Shown here piece by piece: positions 17,766-25,552 of a DNA stretch of 64,000 bases. Every line of letters starts with the position of its first letter. The stretch's first letter is position 1. The translations under genes and the position numbers were made by a program. The stretch is from NCBI GenBank assembly GCA_036526135.1, contig DATCZA010000023.1:1-64000 (forward strand), written 5' to 3'. The stretch comes from UBA2965 sp036526135. Its GTDB lineage: Bacteria; Pseudomonadota; Gammaproteobacteria; Pseudomonadales; Azotimanducaceae. The notes below the pieces were generated by a model. It was not told the origin of the DNA, searched no databases, and was given only the letters and a program-made list of their open reading frames with translations.

Positions 17766-18218
17766 ATGAGTGAACGGCAGCTGCCGGAAGGCTTGCCCGA
17801 TTGGATCGTCGAGCACATCAGGCTGTACCGGGAAGATCCGGACAAGGGCCACATGTGGGATTCCACCGCGCTGGGCGGTCCGGGCGTGCTGCCCACGCTG
17901 CTGCTGACTACCCGTGGGCGCAGGTCGGGGGAGCCGCGCATCCTCCCCCTCATCTACGCAGAGGTGCAGGGCGGCTACGCTATCATCGCCTCCAAAGGCG
18001 GGTTTCCGACGCACCCGGCGTGGTATCTGAATCTCGTGGACGAACCGGAATGCGGCGTTCAGGTAGGCCAAGACGAGTTCCGCGCCCGGGCCCGCACCGC
18101 CGATGGCGAGGAACGGGAAGCCATCTGGGCGCAGATGGAAGGGATCTATCCGCCCTACCGGGATTACCAGGCCGCCACCGAGCGGCGGATACCGGTGGTG
18201 GTGCTGGAAAGGATCTGA
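17766..18218 (+). CDS. F420H2-dependent quinone reductase/nitroreductase-fold protein (DUF385)
   Basis: A 150-aa protein of the deazaflavin-dependent nitroreductase (Ddn/DUF385) family. Hallmarks are PTLLLTTRGRRSGEPRILPLIY and GGYAIIASKGGFPTHPAWYLNL, with the C-terminal YPPYRDYQ. In actinobacteria such proteins use F420H2 to reduce quinones, nitro groups or enones. In proteobacteria the cofactor is not established. The ATG at 17766 follows AAAGGGGAGGAAGC. An upstream ATG in frame has no ribosome site. A phosphotransferase gene follows after 47 nt. Together with two LLM oxidoreductases and a PPOX-fold protein it raises the question of F420 use by this organism. Confidence 0.85.
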   Translation: MSERQLPEGLPDWIVEHIRLYREDPDKGHMWDSTALGGPGVLPTLLLTTRGRRSGEPRILPLIYAEVQGGYAIIASKGGFPTHPAWYLNLVDEPECGVQVGQDEFRARARTADGEEREAIWAQMEGIYPPYRDYQAATERRIPVVVLERI

Positions 18219-18265
18219 GGGGCCGGAAGGCGCGGGGGCGCCGCCGTCGCGCGGGGGGAGATACG

Positions 18266-19327
18266 ATGACGACGCATGATGAGAGCACGGGTCCGGAGGG
18301 CTACCGGGTTGCCGAGGTGGAGGCGTGGATCGCCGAGAACGTGCAGGCCCTGAAGCCGCCTTTCGAGTGGACGCGCCTTCAGGGCGGCCACTCCAACCTC
18401 ACCTACCTGCTCGTGGACGGTGACGGCAACCGGGCCGTCATCCGCAGGCCGCCCCAGGGCGAGCTGCTGCCGAAAGCCCATGACATGAGCCGCGAGTGGG
18501 CCCTGATCTCGGCCCTTGGGCCAACACCGGTGCCCGTGCCCGCCGCGCTGGGATTCTGCGAGAGCCCGGACGTCACCGGCGCCTGGTTCTACGTCATGGG
18601 CTTCGTGAACGGGCACCCGCTGTACAACTCCGATGACACCCGGCAATGGGTACCCCGGGAGCACCGTCGGAAGATGGCGTTCTCGTTCATCGACGTGCTC
18701 GCCGATCTGCACGCCGTGGACCCCGACGAGGTGGGCCTGGGAGAACTGGGGAAGAAGGAGAACTACGTGGGCCGTCAGCTCAAGACCTGGTATCGCTCCT
18801 GGACCTCGTCCATCGAGGCGGCCGACTACGACGACCCGCGCGCCCACGAGCTGCAGCGCTACCTCCTGGAGAACATTCCCGAGCAGGGGCCGGCCCGCGT
18901 GGTTCACGGCGATTACGGCCTGCACAATTGCCTGGTTGGTCCGGATTGCACCATCGCCGCGGTGGTGGATTGGGAGATATCTACCCTGGGCGATCCGCTG
19001 GCGGATCTGGCCTACGCGCTGAACTGGTGGCCAGACCCGACCGACACGGAACCCGTGTTGCCCGAAGCGGCCACGGCCCCCGAAGGATTCCCGACCCGCA
19101 CCGAGCTTGCGGCACGCTACGCCGAGCGCACCGGACGCGACCTCTCCAAGCTCGACTACTACGTTGGCTTCAATCGCTGGAAATCGGCCGCCATCGTGCA
19201 CGGCGTTTATGCGCGCTATTGCGAGGGGAAGAAGACGGCGGACGAGGGGGTGGATCTGGACGAGATGCGAGGTCGAATCGACCGGTCGCTCATGCTTTCA
19301 GAGCAGGCCATCGCGCGGCTGCGCTGA
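18266..19327 (+). CDS. Aminoglycoside phosphotransferase-like kinase (ACAD10-type)
   Basis: A 353-aa small-molecule kinase of the APH/choline-kinase fold. It has the Gly-rich LQGGHSNLTYLLV loop, the VIRRPP strand, the catalytic VHGDYGLHNCLV loop and the metal-binding VVDWEISTLGDPLADLAY motif. It is closest in style to the kinase-like domains associated with acyl-CoA dehydrogenases (ACAD10/11), which phosphorylate 4-hydroxyacyl-CoAs in mammals and bacteria. The ATG follows GCGGGGGGAG. It lies after the DUF385 gene and 24 nt before a small membrane protein. A role in hydroxy-acyl-CoA breakdown is plausible but no acyl-CoA dehydrogenase gene is adjacent. Confidence 0.85.
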   Translation: MTTHDESTGPEGYRVAEVEAWIAENVQALKPPFEWTRLQGGHSNLTYLLVDGDGNRAVIRRPPQGELLPKAHDMSREWALISALGPTPVPVPAALGFCESPDVTGAWFYVMGFVNGHPLYNSDDTRQWVPREHRRKMAFSFIDVLADLHAVDPDEVGLGELGKKENYVGRQLKTWYRSWTSSIEAADYDDPRAHELQRYLLENIPEQGPARVVHGDYGLHNCLVGPDCTIAAVVDWEISTLGDPLADLAYALNWWPDPTDTEPVLPEAATAPEGFPTRTELAARYAERTGRDLSKLDYYVGFNRWKSAAIVHGVYARYCEGKKTADEGVDLDEMRGRIDRSLMLSEQAIARLR

Positions 19328-19351
19328 ACGGCCAATGCTAGGGAGACGATC

Positions 19352-19741
19352 ATGACGATATTCATCCGGGTGCTCGCCGCGTTGCCCGCGCTGCTGTTCC
19401 TGGTCATGGGCATTCAGTGGCTGTTTGCGCCGGCGGAAGCTGCCGCGGGTCTTGAAATGCCGCTGCTGCAGGGCGTGGCGGCAAGTGCGCAGATCGGCGA
19501 TCTGGGGAGCTTTTTCTTCGTCAACGGGGTTCTGATGGCTCTAGGTCAGCTCCCCGGCCGGAGCCATCTGCTCTACGCCCCCGCGTTTCTCATCGGCGGG
19601 GCGGGCGTGTTTCGCATTGCCGCCGCCCTGCTGGGTCATGCGCCCTTCGCGGTGGATTTCATTCTCGCCGAAGCGATCATGACGACGATTCTGCTGGTGG
19701 CCGCCCGACGACTGGGCCAACCGGCCGCTGCGGCGGCCTAG
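19352..19741 (+). CDS. Small four-helix membrane protein (DUF4345-like)
   Basis: A 129-aa integral membrane protein with four hydrophobic segments (about 5-25, 45-68, 72-95 and 102-122). The pattern of an N-terminal MGIQWLFAP motif and GDLGSFFFVNGVLM resembles DUF4345 proteins, a family of unknown function. A GGGAGACG site precedes the ATG. It is the last gene of the plus-strand run. Its TAG stop overlaps the stop of the convergent VOC gene through the palindrome CTAG. Confidence 0.7.
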   Translation: MTIFIRVLAALPALLFLVMGIQWLFAPAEAAAGLEMPLLQGVAASAQIGDLGSFFFVNGVLMALGQLPGRSHLLYAPAFLIGGAGVFRIAAALLGHAPFAVDFILAEAIMTTILLVAARRLGQPAAAAA

Positions 19742-20286
19742 CGGGCCGGGTCCCGAGGATCCCACAGGCGACGGTCGGTGCCCCGCTCGTAGGCTTTGCC
19801 GTCGGGGTAGGAGATCAGCTCCATCTGCAGGTCCCAGGGGGTCAGGAAGTAGCAGGAACGCAGGCCCGCCTCGGGGCCGTCGTCCACCGGCGGCCCGCCA
19901 CCGGCCATCAGGCGCACGCCGTGGGCTCGGAGGTGGTCCATGGCCGCGTCGATGTCGTCCACGTACAGCGTGATGTGATGCCCGCCCCAGTCGCTGTTCT
20001 TCGGCATCTCGCGCCGCTGGTCCGGAGACTCGTACTCGAAAAGCTCGATGTTGGGTCCGTGGCCACAGCGGAACTGCTTTACCCGGCGGATCACGGCCCG
20101 CGGGTGGACGTTGAGCATGTCGAGCATCCAGTCGGTCTCCTCGGAGCCGAAGGGGCCCATCTGGTAGAAGGCCTCCAGGCCGAGAACGTTCTCCAGGAAG
20201 TCCGCCGCCTGATCGAAGTCCGGCGCCGTGATGCCGATGTGATCAACGCCGCGCAGTCCCGGCAGGCCTCCGTTTGTCTGGGTCAT
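19738..20286 (-). CDS. VOC (glyoxalase/dioxygenase-fold) protein
   Basis: A 182-aa vicinal-oxygen-chelate protein with two beta-alpha-beta-beta-beta modules: GVDHIGITAPDFDQAADFL with His16 as likely metal ligand, and HHITLYVDDIDAAMDHLRAHGV, ending with LQMELISYPDGKAYE. The arrangement fits glyoxalase, epimerase or dioxygenase-like members. The ATG follows GGGGAG. An adjacent epimerase gene is divergent. A long in-frame extension upstream on this strand is antisense to the epimerase and is not part of the protein. The substrate is unknown. Confidence 0.85.
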   Translation of the reverse strand: MTQTNGGLPGLRGVDHIGITAPDFDQAADFLENVLGLEAFYQMGPFGSEETDWMLDMLNVHPRAVIRRVKQFRCGHGPNIELFEYESPDQRREMPKNSDWGGHHITLYVDDIDAAMDHLRAHGVRLMAGGGPPVDDGPEAGLRSCYFLTPWDLQMELISYPDGKAYERGTDRRLWDPRDPAR

Positions 20287-20409
20287 GACATGCTCCCCTT
20301 TGCTCCCGTTGCCGACACCGCCAAGGTTAGCAGCAACGCCCGGGGGTGTGCATGGCGTGCTGTGGCCGGCCTCTGCTATCTTCAGCCCGAACGCAGGGGA
20401 GGGTCCTAG

Positions 20410-21396
20410 ATGAGAGTTCTGGTCACGGGCGGCAACCGTTACATAGGCCGCGAACTCGTCTTCGAGCTGGCCCGCCGTGGTCACGAGCTGACCGTCATCA
20501 ACAGCCACGAGTCCCCGCTGCCGGAAGGAACCCGCCGCATTCATGCGGACCGCCGGTTGCCCGGGGAGTTCGAGGCCGCTCTGTCTGCCCATAGGGATGA
20601 TTTTGACGCCGTGTTCGACAACACCGCGTTCACGCTTGCCGATCTCGAGCCCATGGTCGAGCTCTTCCGCGGTCGGGTTCAACACTACGTCTTCACCAGC
20701 TCCATGGCCGTGTACAAGCGCAGCTTCGTCCAGCCGCTCAAGGAGGACTTCCGTCGGCACGCGGCAGACGACGACGATCCCCGAAAGGCTTACGGGGTCG
20801 GCAAGGTCAGGTGCGAGGACCTGCTGCTCGCCGAGTGGCAGCGCGACGCCTTCCCCGCGACGTGGCTGCGCGTCGGCCATACCATGGGGCCGCGCAGCCC
20901 GCTGCCCACGAGGGACCCTGCGTTCTTTGCGCGTCTGGAAGCCGGACGCCCGATCCTCGTACCCGGCGAGGGGTTCGCCGTCCTGCAGCTCGTGCACATC
21001 AACGACGTGGCGCGCTGCATGGCGTCCCTGCTGGGCAACGAGCGGGTCAGGGGTGAGGGCTACAACGTATCCGGGAGCGAGGTGGCCAGCGTGCTCGGCG
21101 TTGTGCACCTGATCGGACGGGCCATGGGCGTGCAGCCGCGTGTCGTCAACGTGCCCATGGAGGTGGCGCGCGCTCACCGTCCGCCGCTCCTTCACTGGGG
21201 CGAGTCGGTGTCCGGATCGGCCATGCTCTCCATCGACAAGGCCCTCGCTCACCTCGACTGGGAGCCCCGGTTCGGCATCGAGGCCGGATACCGCGATGCT
21301 TACGAGTGGTGGCAACGGGAAGGCCGCGGTCTGTTCGAGTTCGACTTTGCCCCGGAAGACGCGTTGGTCGAGCGCCTTGGCCTGGCAACTGAGTGA
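20410..21396 (+). CDS. NAD-dependent epimerase/dehydratase (extended SDR)
   Basis: A 328-aa extended short-chain dehydrogenase/reductase. The Rossmann motif MRVLVTGGNRYIGRELVFEL starts the protein. The catalytic Tyr-x3-Lys appears as YGVGK, preceded by VFTSSMAVYK. The substrate domain ends with DAYEWWQREGRG. The sugar-nucleotide-type fold suggests an epimerase or reductase, but no sugar cluster is adjacent. The ATG follows GGGGAGGG. An extended -10-like TGCTATCTT lies at 20374-20382. The gene is followed closely by two other plus-strand genes. Confidence 0.88.
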   Translation: MRVLVTGGNRYIGRELVFELARRGHELTVINSHESPLPEGTRRIHADRRLPGEFEAALSAHRDDFDAVFDNTAFTLADLEPMVELFRGRVQHYVFTSSMAVYKRSFVQPLKEDFRRHAADDDDPRKAYGVGKVRCEDLLLAEWQRDAFPATWLRVGHTMGPRSPLPTRDPAFFARLEAGRPILVPGEGFAVLQLVHINDVARCMASLLGNERVRGEGYNVSGSEVASVLGVVHLIGRAMGVQPRVVNVPMEVARAHRPPLLHWGESVSGSAMLSIDKALAHLDWEPRFGIEAGYRDAYEWWQREGRGLFEFDFAPEDALVERLGLATE

Positions 21397-21408
21397 GACG
21401 GGATCAGC

Positions 21409-21723
21409 GTGACCATCAAGTCGGCCATCTACGATCTGCTCGTCTCCCGGCGCTACGACGCGGAGCTGGAGACGGTGACCGAGGATGCGCGCCGCCGCTG
21501 CGTGGAGATGCTCGCGCCACGCCCCGGCGGGCGTTGCGCGATGATGGACACCTACTGGCCGAAGCCTCCTCTCAGACTCTGGCTCATGTCCTGGAGCTAC
21601 GCGGCGGATCCGAAACGGCCGGGCTTCGAGCTCCTCCGCGCGACCTGCGACGATTTCTCTCTCGAGCATTTTCCGCCCGACGTCGAGCACGGCTTTTACT
21701 TGGCCAGTGGCACCAAGCGCTGA
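21409..21723 (+). CDS. Conserved hypothetical protein, 104 aa
   Basis: A 104-aa soluble protein with a GTG start 12 nt after the epimerase stop, so probably co-transcribed. I do not recognise the family. It has a basic/acidic helical N-terminus (YDLLVSRRYDAELETVTEDARRR) and an aromatic-rich C-terminal half (MDTYWPKPPLRLWLMSWSY). There is no signal peptide or membrane segment. Coding character is supported by GC-rich third positions and tight spacing. Confidence 0.55.
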   Translation: MTIKSAIYDLLVSRRYDAELETVTEDARRRCVEMLAPRPGGRCAMMDTYWPKPPLRLWLMSWSYAADPKRPGFELLRATCDDFSLEHFPPDVEHGFYLASGTKR

Positions 21724-21791
21724 CTCCGGCCCATGGCACCGGCTGCTCTGATGGTATGGTTGTCGCTCCCGTTCCTGAGACTCGTCCCAAA

Positions 21792-22601
21792 GTGAAGAGA
21801 GTGCTCGTCTTTCTGCTGATTGGTTTCTCGACGCCGGCTTTCGCTGGTCCGCGGCTCTACGTCTTCGACTGCGGGTTACTTAGCCTCGACAGCGTGGAGA
21901 TCTTCAACCTCGCCGAGGACGAAACGTCCGTACGCGAACTGTTCGTGCCGTGCTACCTCATTGAGCATGAGAACGGGCGTATGCTCTGGGACGGCGGCTT
22001 GCCGCTGTCCTACGCCCAGGCCGAGGGGCCCGTCGCCATCGATGGGGGATCGGTGAGCTACGAACGATCCGTAGTCGATCAGCTGGCGGACATGGACATC
22101 ACCCCGGAGGACGTCGACCTCGTCGCCTACTCGCACCTGCATTGGGACCATGCGGGGACGGCCAACACCTTCATTGCCTCGGAGGTCCTGATGCAGCGGG
22201 CCGAGTGGGCGGCGGCCATGGGTGAGGGCGGCGAGTTCGTCGACACTTAGCTCTTCGACAAGCTGGTCGATGCCGAGGTCACGTTTCTCGAGGGCGACCA
22301 CGACGTGTTCGGCGACGGCAGCGTCAGGATCATCTTCACGCCGGGCCACACGCCGGGCCATCAGACGCTGCTCATCTCTTTGGAGAAGACGGGTCCGGTG
22401 ATGCTTTCTGGCGATCTGTATCACTTTCGTGCCAACAGGCGCCTGCGGCGGCCGCCGAACTTCAACGTCGACCAGGAGCAGACGCTCCAGTCCATGGACC
22501 GGCTCGAGGCAGTCCTCGAGGAGACCGGTGCCACGCTTTGGATCGAGCACGATAAAGCCCTGGCGGAGACCCTTCGCAAAGCGCCCGCCTTCTACGATTG
22601 A
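21792..22601 (+). pseudogene. Metallo-beta-lactamase-fold hydrolase (AHL-lactonase-like) interrupted by an in-frame TAG
   Basis: Without its stop this would be a 269-aa exported MBL-fold hydrolase of the N-acyl-homoserine-lactonase-like group. The signal peptide VKRVLVFLLIGFSTPAFA starts at a GTG (21792), and an ATG at 21756 is an alternative. The metal site SHLHWDHAG is intact in the first part. After TAG at 22248-22250 the same frame continues with GDHDVFGDGSVRIIF, TPGHTPGHQ, SGDLYH and WIEHDKA, giving the rest of the metal ligands. So a single amber codon, at position 153, breaks an otherwise whole gene. It could be real decay, a strain variant, suppression, or a base error. Neighbouring DUF899 is also frameshifted. 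Confidence 0.8.
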
Positions 22602-22623
22602 GCCCGCGCCGGGTGGCGCCGGT

Positions 22624-23125
22624 TCAGTCCAGGATGTTCGCGCCGCCGTCGTCGAGCTGCTCAGGCCGCCGCCAGTAGCTGAACTGGGGCGTCCAGCTCG
22701 ATTCGTCCAGCCCGGCGAGCGCAAACACGTTCCAGATCGAGCAGTACAGATCGCCCGGCCATGTAGTTTCCGCCTCCATGGGAAGCAAGACGGAACTGCC
22801 AGCCCCGTGAATTGGCGAAAAGGCGCTGGGTTTCCGGCGCGTCCTTGGACAGCACCACCACCGCCATGGCCGACTCCAGGTGTGGCAGAAGGCTGTTCAG
22901 CCCGTCCGCCCAGAGGGTGCAATAGCGGCATCCCTGGCCCATGTTGTGGATGGCGAGCAGCGTGTCCCGGGACCCGAAAAGATCCAGCAGACTCGCCTCG
23001 CCGGTCAGCGTGGCGAACGTGTAGTTGGGCACCTCGTCGCCCACGTTCGCCTTGCGCAATTCGTGAAGCTCTCGAGTCAGGTCGAAGATCTGACGTTCCA
23101 ACGTCTCTATTCGATCACTGCTCAT
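22624..23125 (-). pseudogene. DUF899 thioredoxin-like protein with a 1-nt frameshift
   Basis: An AhpC/thioredoxin-related DUF899 protein. The first frame gives the coiled N-terminus MSSDRIETLERQIFDLTREL, VGDEVPNYTF, the GQGCRYCTLWADG motif with its CxxC and SHGGGNYMAG. There the frame is lost. One extra base in the GGG read at 22756-22754 shifts it. In the next frame the expected family ending continues (GDLYCSIWNVFAL, WTPQFSYWRRPEQLDDGG, ILD, stop at 22624). Without the shift the protein would be about 166 aa. The ATG follows GAGGAGGAAGG. It is 22 nt downstream of the GPH symporter gene. Confidence 0.8.
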
Positions 23126-23147
23126 TCCTTCCTCCTCGATTCTAGAA

Positions 23148-24512
23148 TCAGGCACCTGTGGAACCCTGCTTGATCTCCCGCCTGGCCCGCCGCCTGGAAA
23201 AAGCCTCGCGCAGCTGGTGAAGCCGGTCGGCGGTCAGCGGATAGCGCCAGATGACGAACACCGAGGCGGCGTAGAGCAGCATGGGTACCACCGTGATGTT
23301 CAGCCGCAGCGCGAGAAGCTCGTCCGGGCCGTTCTCGCCCTTGGGGTCGAAGCCGAAGTAGGCGACGGCGGGCAACGCCAGGCCCACGGCGATGGCCTGG
23401 AACAGCTTTTGGCCCAGCGACCAGACCGCCATGTAGGAACCCGCCACGTGATTGCCCGTTCGCAGGGCCGCGACGTCGATGACATCCGCCTTCATGGACA
23501 GGGAGATGGCGGTGAAGTTGCCGCTTGCGATGCCGTACAGCCCCAGGACGATGCCCAGGCCGACCACGTCGCCAGAGCCGAGCATCAGGTATCCGGGACT
23601 GGCAATGGCATAGATGGCGGCGCCGAGCAGCCAGGTCTCCTTCTTTCCGATCCGGTAGGAAATCTGCAGCCACAGCGGCAGGGAGAGCAGCTGCACGAAG
23701 TAGAAGCCCAGCAGGATGGCCTGGGTGTACCCCTCCACGTCCACCACGAACGTGGCGAACAGCATGAACATGGATGACGCCCAGGTGGTGCCCATGGACA
23801 GCATCAGAAAACCCGTGAACAGCAGCATGAAAGAACCGTTCGAGAACATCTGTCGGCTGCTCACGAGCAGGTTGGCCTCGGTGGCACGGTGCTTCTCCGG
23901 CTCCGGCACTTTCCACAGCGCCAGGGCCATCAGAACCGGCAGCAGCACCAGGGCCATGAAGCCGACGATGGTCAAACCTTCCCGGGGCAGGGAACCGTAG
24001 CCGAAAAGCTCCCCGGAGAGGGTGGGAATCGCCAGCACGCTCACGTTGCCGAGGTAGCCGAATGCCTGGCGCCAGCCCGTTATGCGCGTACGTTCGTTGT
24101 AGTCGTCGGAGAGCTCGGCGCCCCAGGCGAAGTATGGAATGTTGATCATGGTCCAGCCCAGCCACAGCAGCATGGACCAGATGAAGAGGTGCCAGTTGGT
24201 GACGGGCCCCATGGGAGCGAACAGTTGCCAGGCGGAAACCATCATGACGAGGGCGCCGCCGGCGAGCCACGGCTTGCGTTTGCCGAACCGGGTCTGGGTG
24301 CGATCGCTGAGATAGCCGATCAGCGGGTCGGTGATCACGTCGCTGATGCGCGCCAGCATGAGGATCAGGCCGATGTCCGTCAGGTCCAGGCCCAGGTCCC
24401 GCGAGTAGACGAAGGGCAGGTAGAGCGAGACGGGTATCGCCGCCAGATAGATGGCGTAGTCGGGCAGCCCGAAGTAGAGAAGGGTGGAACGCGAAAGGCG
24501 TTTTTGCGACAT
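23148..24512 (-). CDS. GPH-family (MelB-like) sugar/cation symporter
   Basis: A 454-aa inner-membrane transporter with about 12 helices. The cytoplasmic signature DVITDPLIGYLSDRTQTRFG, followed by KRKPWLAGG, marks the glycoside-pentoside-hexuronide:cation symporter family of the major facilitator superfamily. Members move sugars or glycosides, but some environmental members lie in catabolic clusters for other compounds. A GGGGG-rich site precedes the ATG. Upstream is a 67-aa protein, and the frameshifted DUF899 gene follows. No glycosidase is nearby, so the substrate is open. Confidence 0.9.
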   Translation of the reverse strand: MSQKRLSRSTLLYFGLPDYAIYLAAIPVSLYLPFVYSRDLGLDLTDIGLILMLARISDVITDPLIGYLSDRTQTRFGKRKPWLAGGALVMMVSAWQLFAPMGPVTNWHLFIWSMLLWLGWTMINIPYFAWGAELSDDYNERTRITGWRQAFGYLGNVSVLAIPTLSGELFGYGSLPREGLTIVGFMALVLLPVLMALALWKVPEPEKHRATEANLLVSSRQMFSNGSFMLLFTGFLMLSMGTTWASSMFMLFATFVVDVEGYTQAILLGFYFVQLLSLPLWLQISYRIGKKETWLLGAAIYAIASPGYLMLGSGDVVGLGIVLGLYGIASGNFTAISLSMKADVIDVAALRTGNHVAGSYMAVWSLGQKLFQAIAVGLALPAVAYFGFDPKGENGPDELLALRLNITVVPMLLYAASVFVIWRYPLTADRLHQLREAFSRRRARREIKQGSTGA

Positions 24513-24575
24513 GAGACCCCCGAGCCTAAACGGGCGTGTCAGCCACCGTCAGGCAGCCCGCCAGGTCGGCGGCGC

Positions 24576-24779
24576 TCAGAGCTGCCCCAGGGTGTCCGCT
24601 TCCTTGAGGATTTCCATCAGCAGCGTGCGGGCCTGGGACTCGTCGGCTTCCGCCGTCTCCAGGCTTCTGGAGCTGATTCCCGGTATCCGGGCAATCATCA
24701 GGTTGCCGGACACGGAATATACGCCCGAGTACTGCCTGCCTTTGTACTCGATAGCCAGCTGGTTGGTCCCTGCGCTCAT
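24576..24779 (-). CDS. Small hypothetical protein, 67 aa
   Basis: A 67-aa soluble protein with a well-placed GGGGAGG ribosome site before ATG. The first half reads as a small beta-sheet (YKGRQYSGVYSVSGNLMIARI) and the second as a helix (ARTLLMEILKEADTL). I do not recognise a named family. It precedes the GPH symporter gene by 63 nt and is divergent from a flavin reductase gene. Confidence 0.6.
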   Translation of the reverse strand: MSAGTNQLAIEYKGRQYSGVYSVSGNLMIARIPGISSRSLETAEADESQARTLLMEILKEADTLGQL

Positions 24780-24942
24780 AGCCTCCCCACCGGGTCACGT
24801 TGTTTGTCGGATTTGCACTGAAAGATAACACGATTGGGCGAACACTGAAGGGCCCGGGCGCGTCTCGGAAACCCCGTATGGTCCGGCCTGGGGCGACTGC
24901 CGATAGTGGAAGGGACGCTTTCCTGGTGAGAAGAGGGCCAAT

Positions 24943-25548
24943 ATGGCGGGCGATGCGAGAGCGACCATTGCGCTCGATGTCAGCGAATCCATCTGGGAGC
25001 GGTTCTTCTGCGTGTTTCCTCTGGTGGTGGTTGGCACGGTCGAGCCGGACGGAACCTATGACCTGGCGCCCAAGCACCTGGCCATGCCGATGAGCTGGAA
25101 GAACCACTTCGGCTTCGTCTGCACCCCGCGCCACCGGACGTATCAGAACATCGAGCGGACGGGCGAATTCACCGTGACCTACGCGCGGCCTTCTCAGGCG
25201 GTGCTTTCGAGCCTCGCGGCCACCCCGCGATGTGAGGATGGCAGCAAACCCATCACCGCCGCGTTGCCGACGCGGCCAGCGCAGACGGTTGCCGGCGTCT
25301 TTCTCGATGACGGTTACCTCTTTCTCGAATGTCGGCGCTATCGCGTCTATGACGACTTCGGCACCAACAGCCTAATAACCGGCGAGATCGTTGCCGCTGG
25401 CGTGGCGGAGGATGCTCTGCGCAGCGCCGACGAGGACGATCAGGACGTGATCCGCCGGGCGCCGTTGCTCAGCTTCCTCTATCCGGGGCGGATTGCCGAG
25501 ATCTCGGCCAGCCAGCAGCTGCCCCTGCCCGCGGGATTCTCCAGGTAG
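24943..25548 (+). CDS. Flavin reductase-like FMN-binding protein
   Basis: A 201-aa split-barrel flavin reductase-domain protein. Family features are VFPLVVVGTVEPDGTYDLAP, KHLAMPMSWKNHFGFVCTP and NIERTGEFTVTYARP. It may supply reduced flavin to two-component monooxygenases (LLM or HsaA types are present in the window) or act as a flavoprotein on its own. The ATG follows GAAGAGGGCC. It is first in an operon with an M20 peptidase (4-nt gap) and a P-loop protein (10-nt gap). Confidence 0.85.
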   Translation: MAGDARATIALDVSESIWERFFCVFPLVVVGTVEPDGTYDLAPKHLAMPMSWKNHFGFVCTPRHRTYQNIERTGEFTVTYARPSQAVLSSLAATPRCEDGSKPITAALPTRPAQTVAGVFLDDGYLFLECRRYRVYDDFGTNSLITGEIVAAGVAEDALRSADEDDQDVIRRAPLLSFLYPGRIAEISASQQLPLPAGFSR

Positions 25549-25552
25549 CCGG

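Noticed and set aside
20287..21690. Long N-terminal extension of the VOC protein on the minus strand
   Set aside because: The extra residues are antisense to the epimerase. The ATG at 20286 with GGGGAG gives a normal-length VOC protein.
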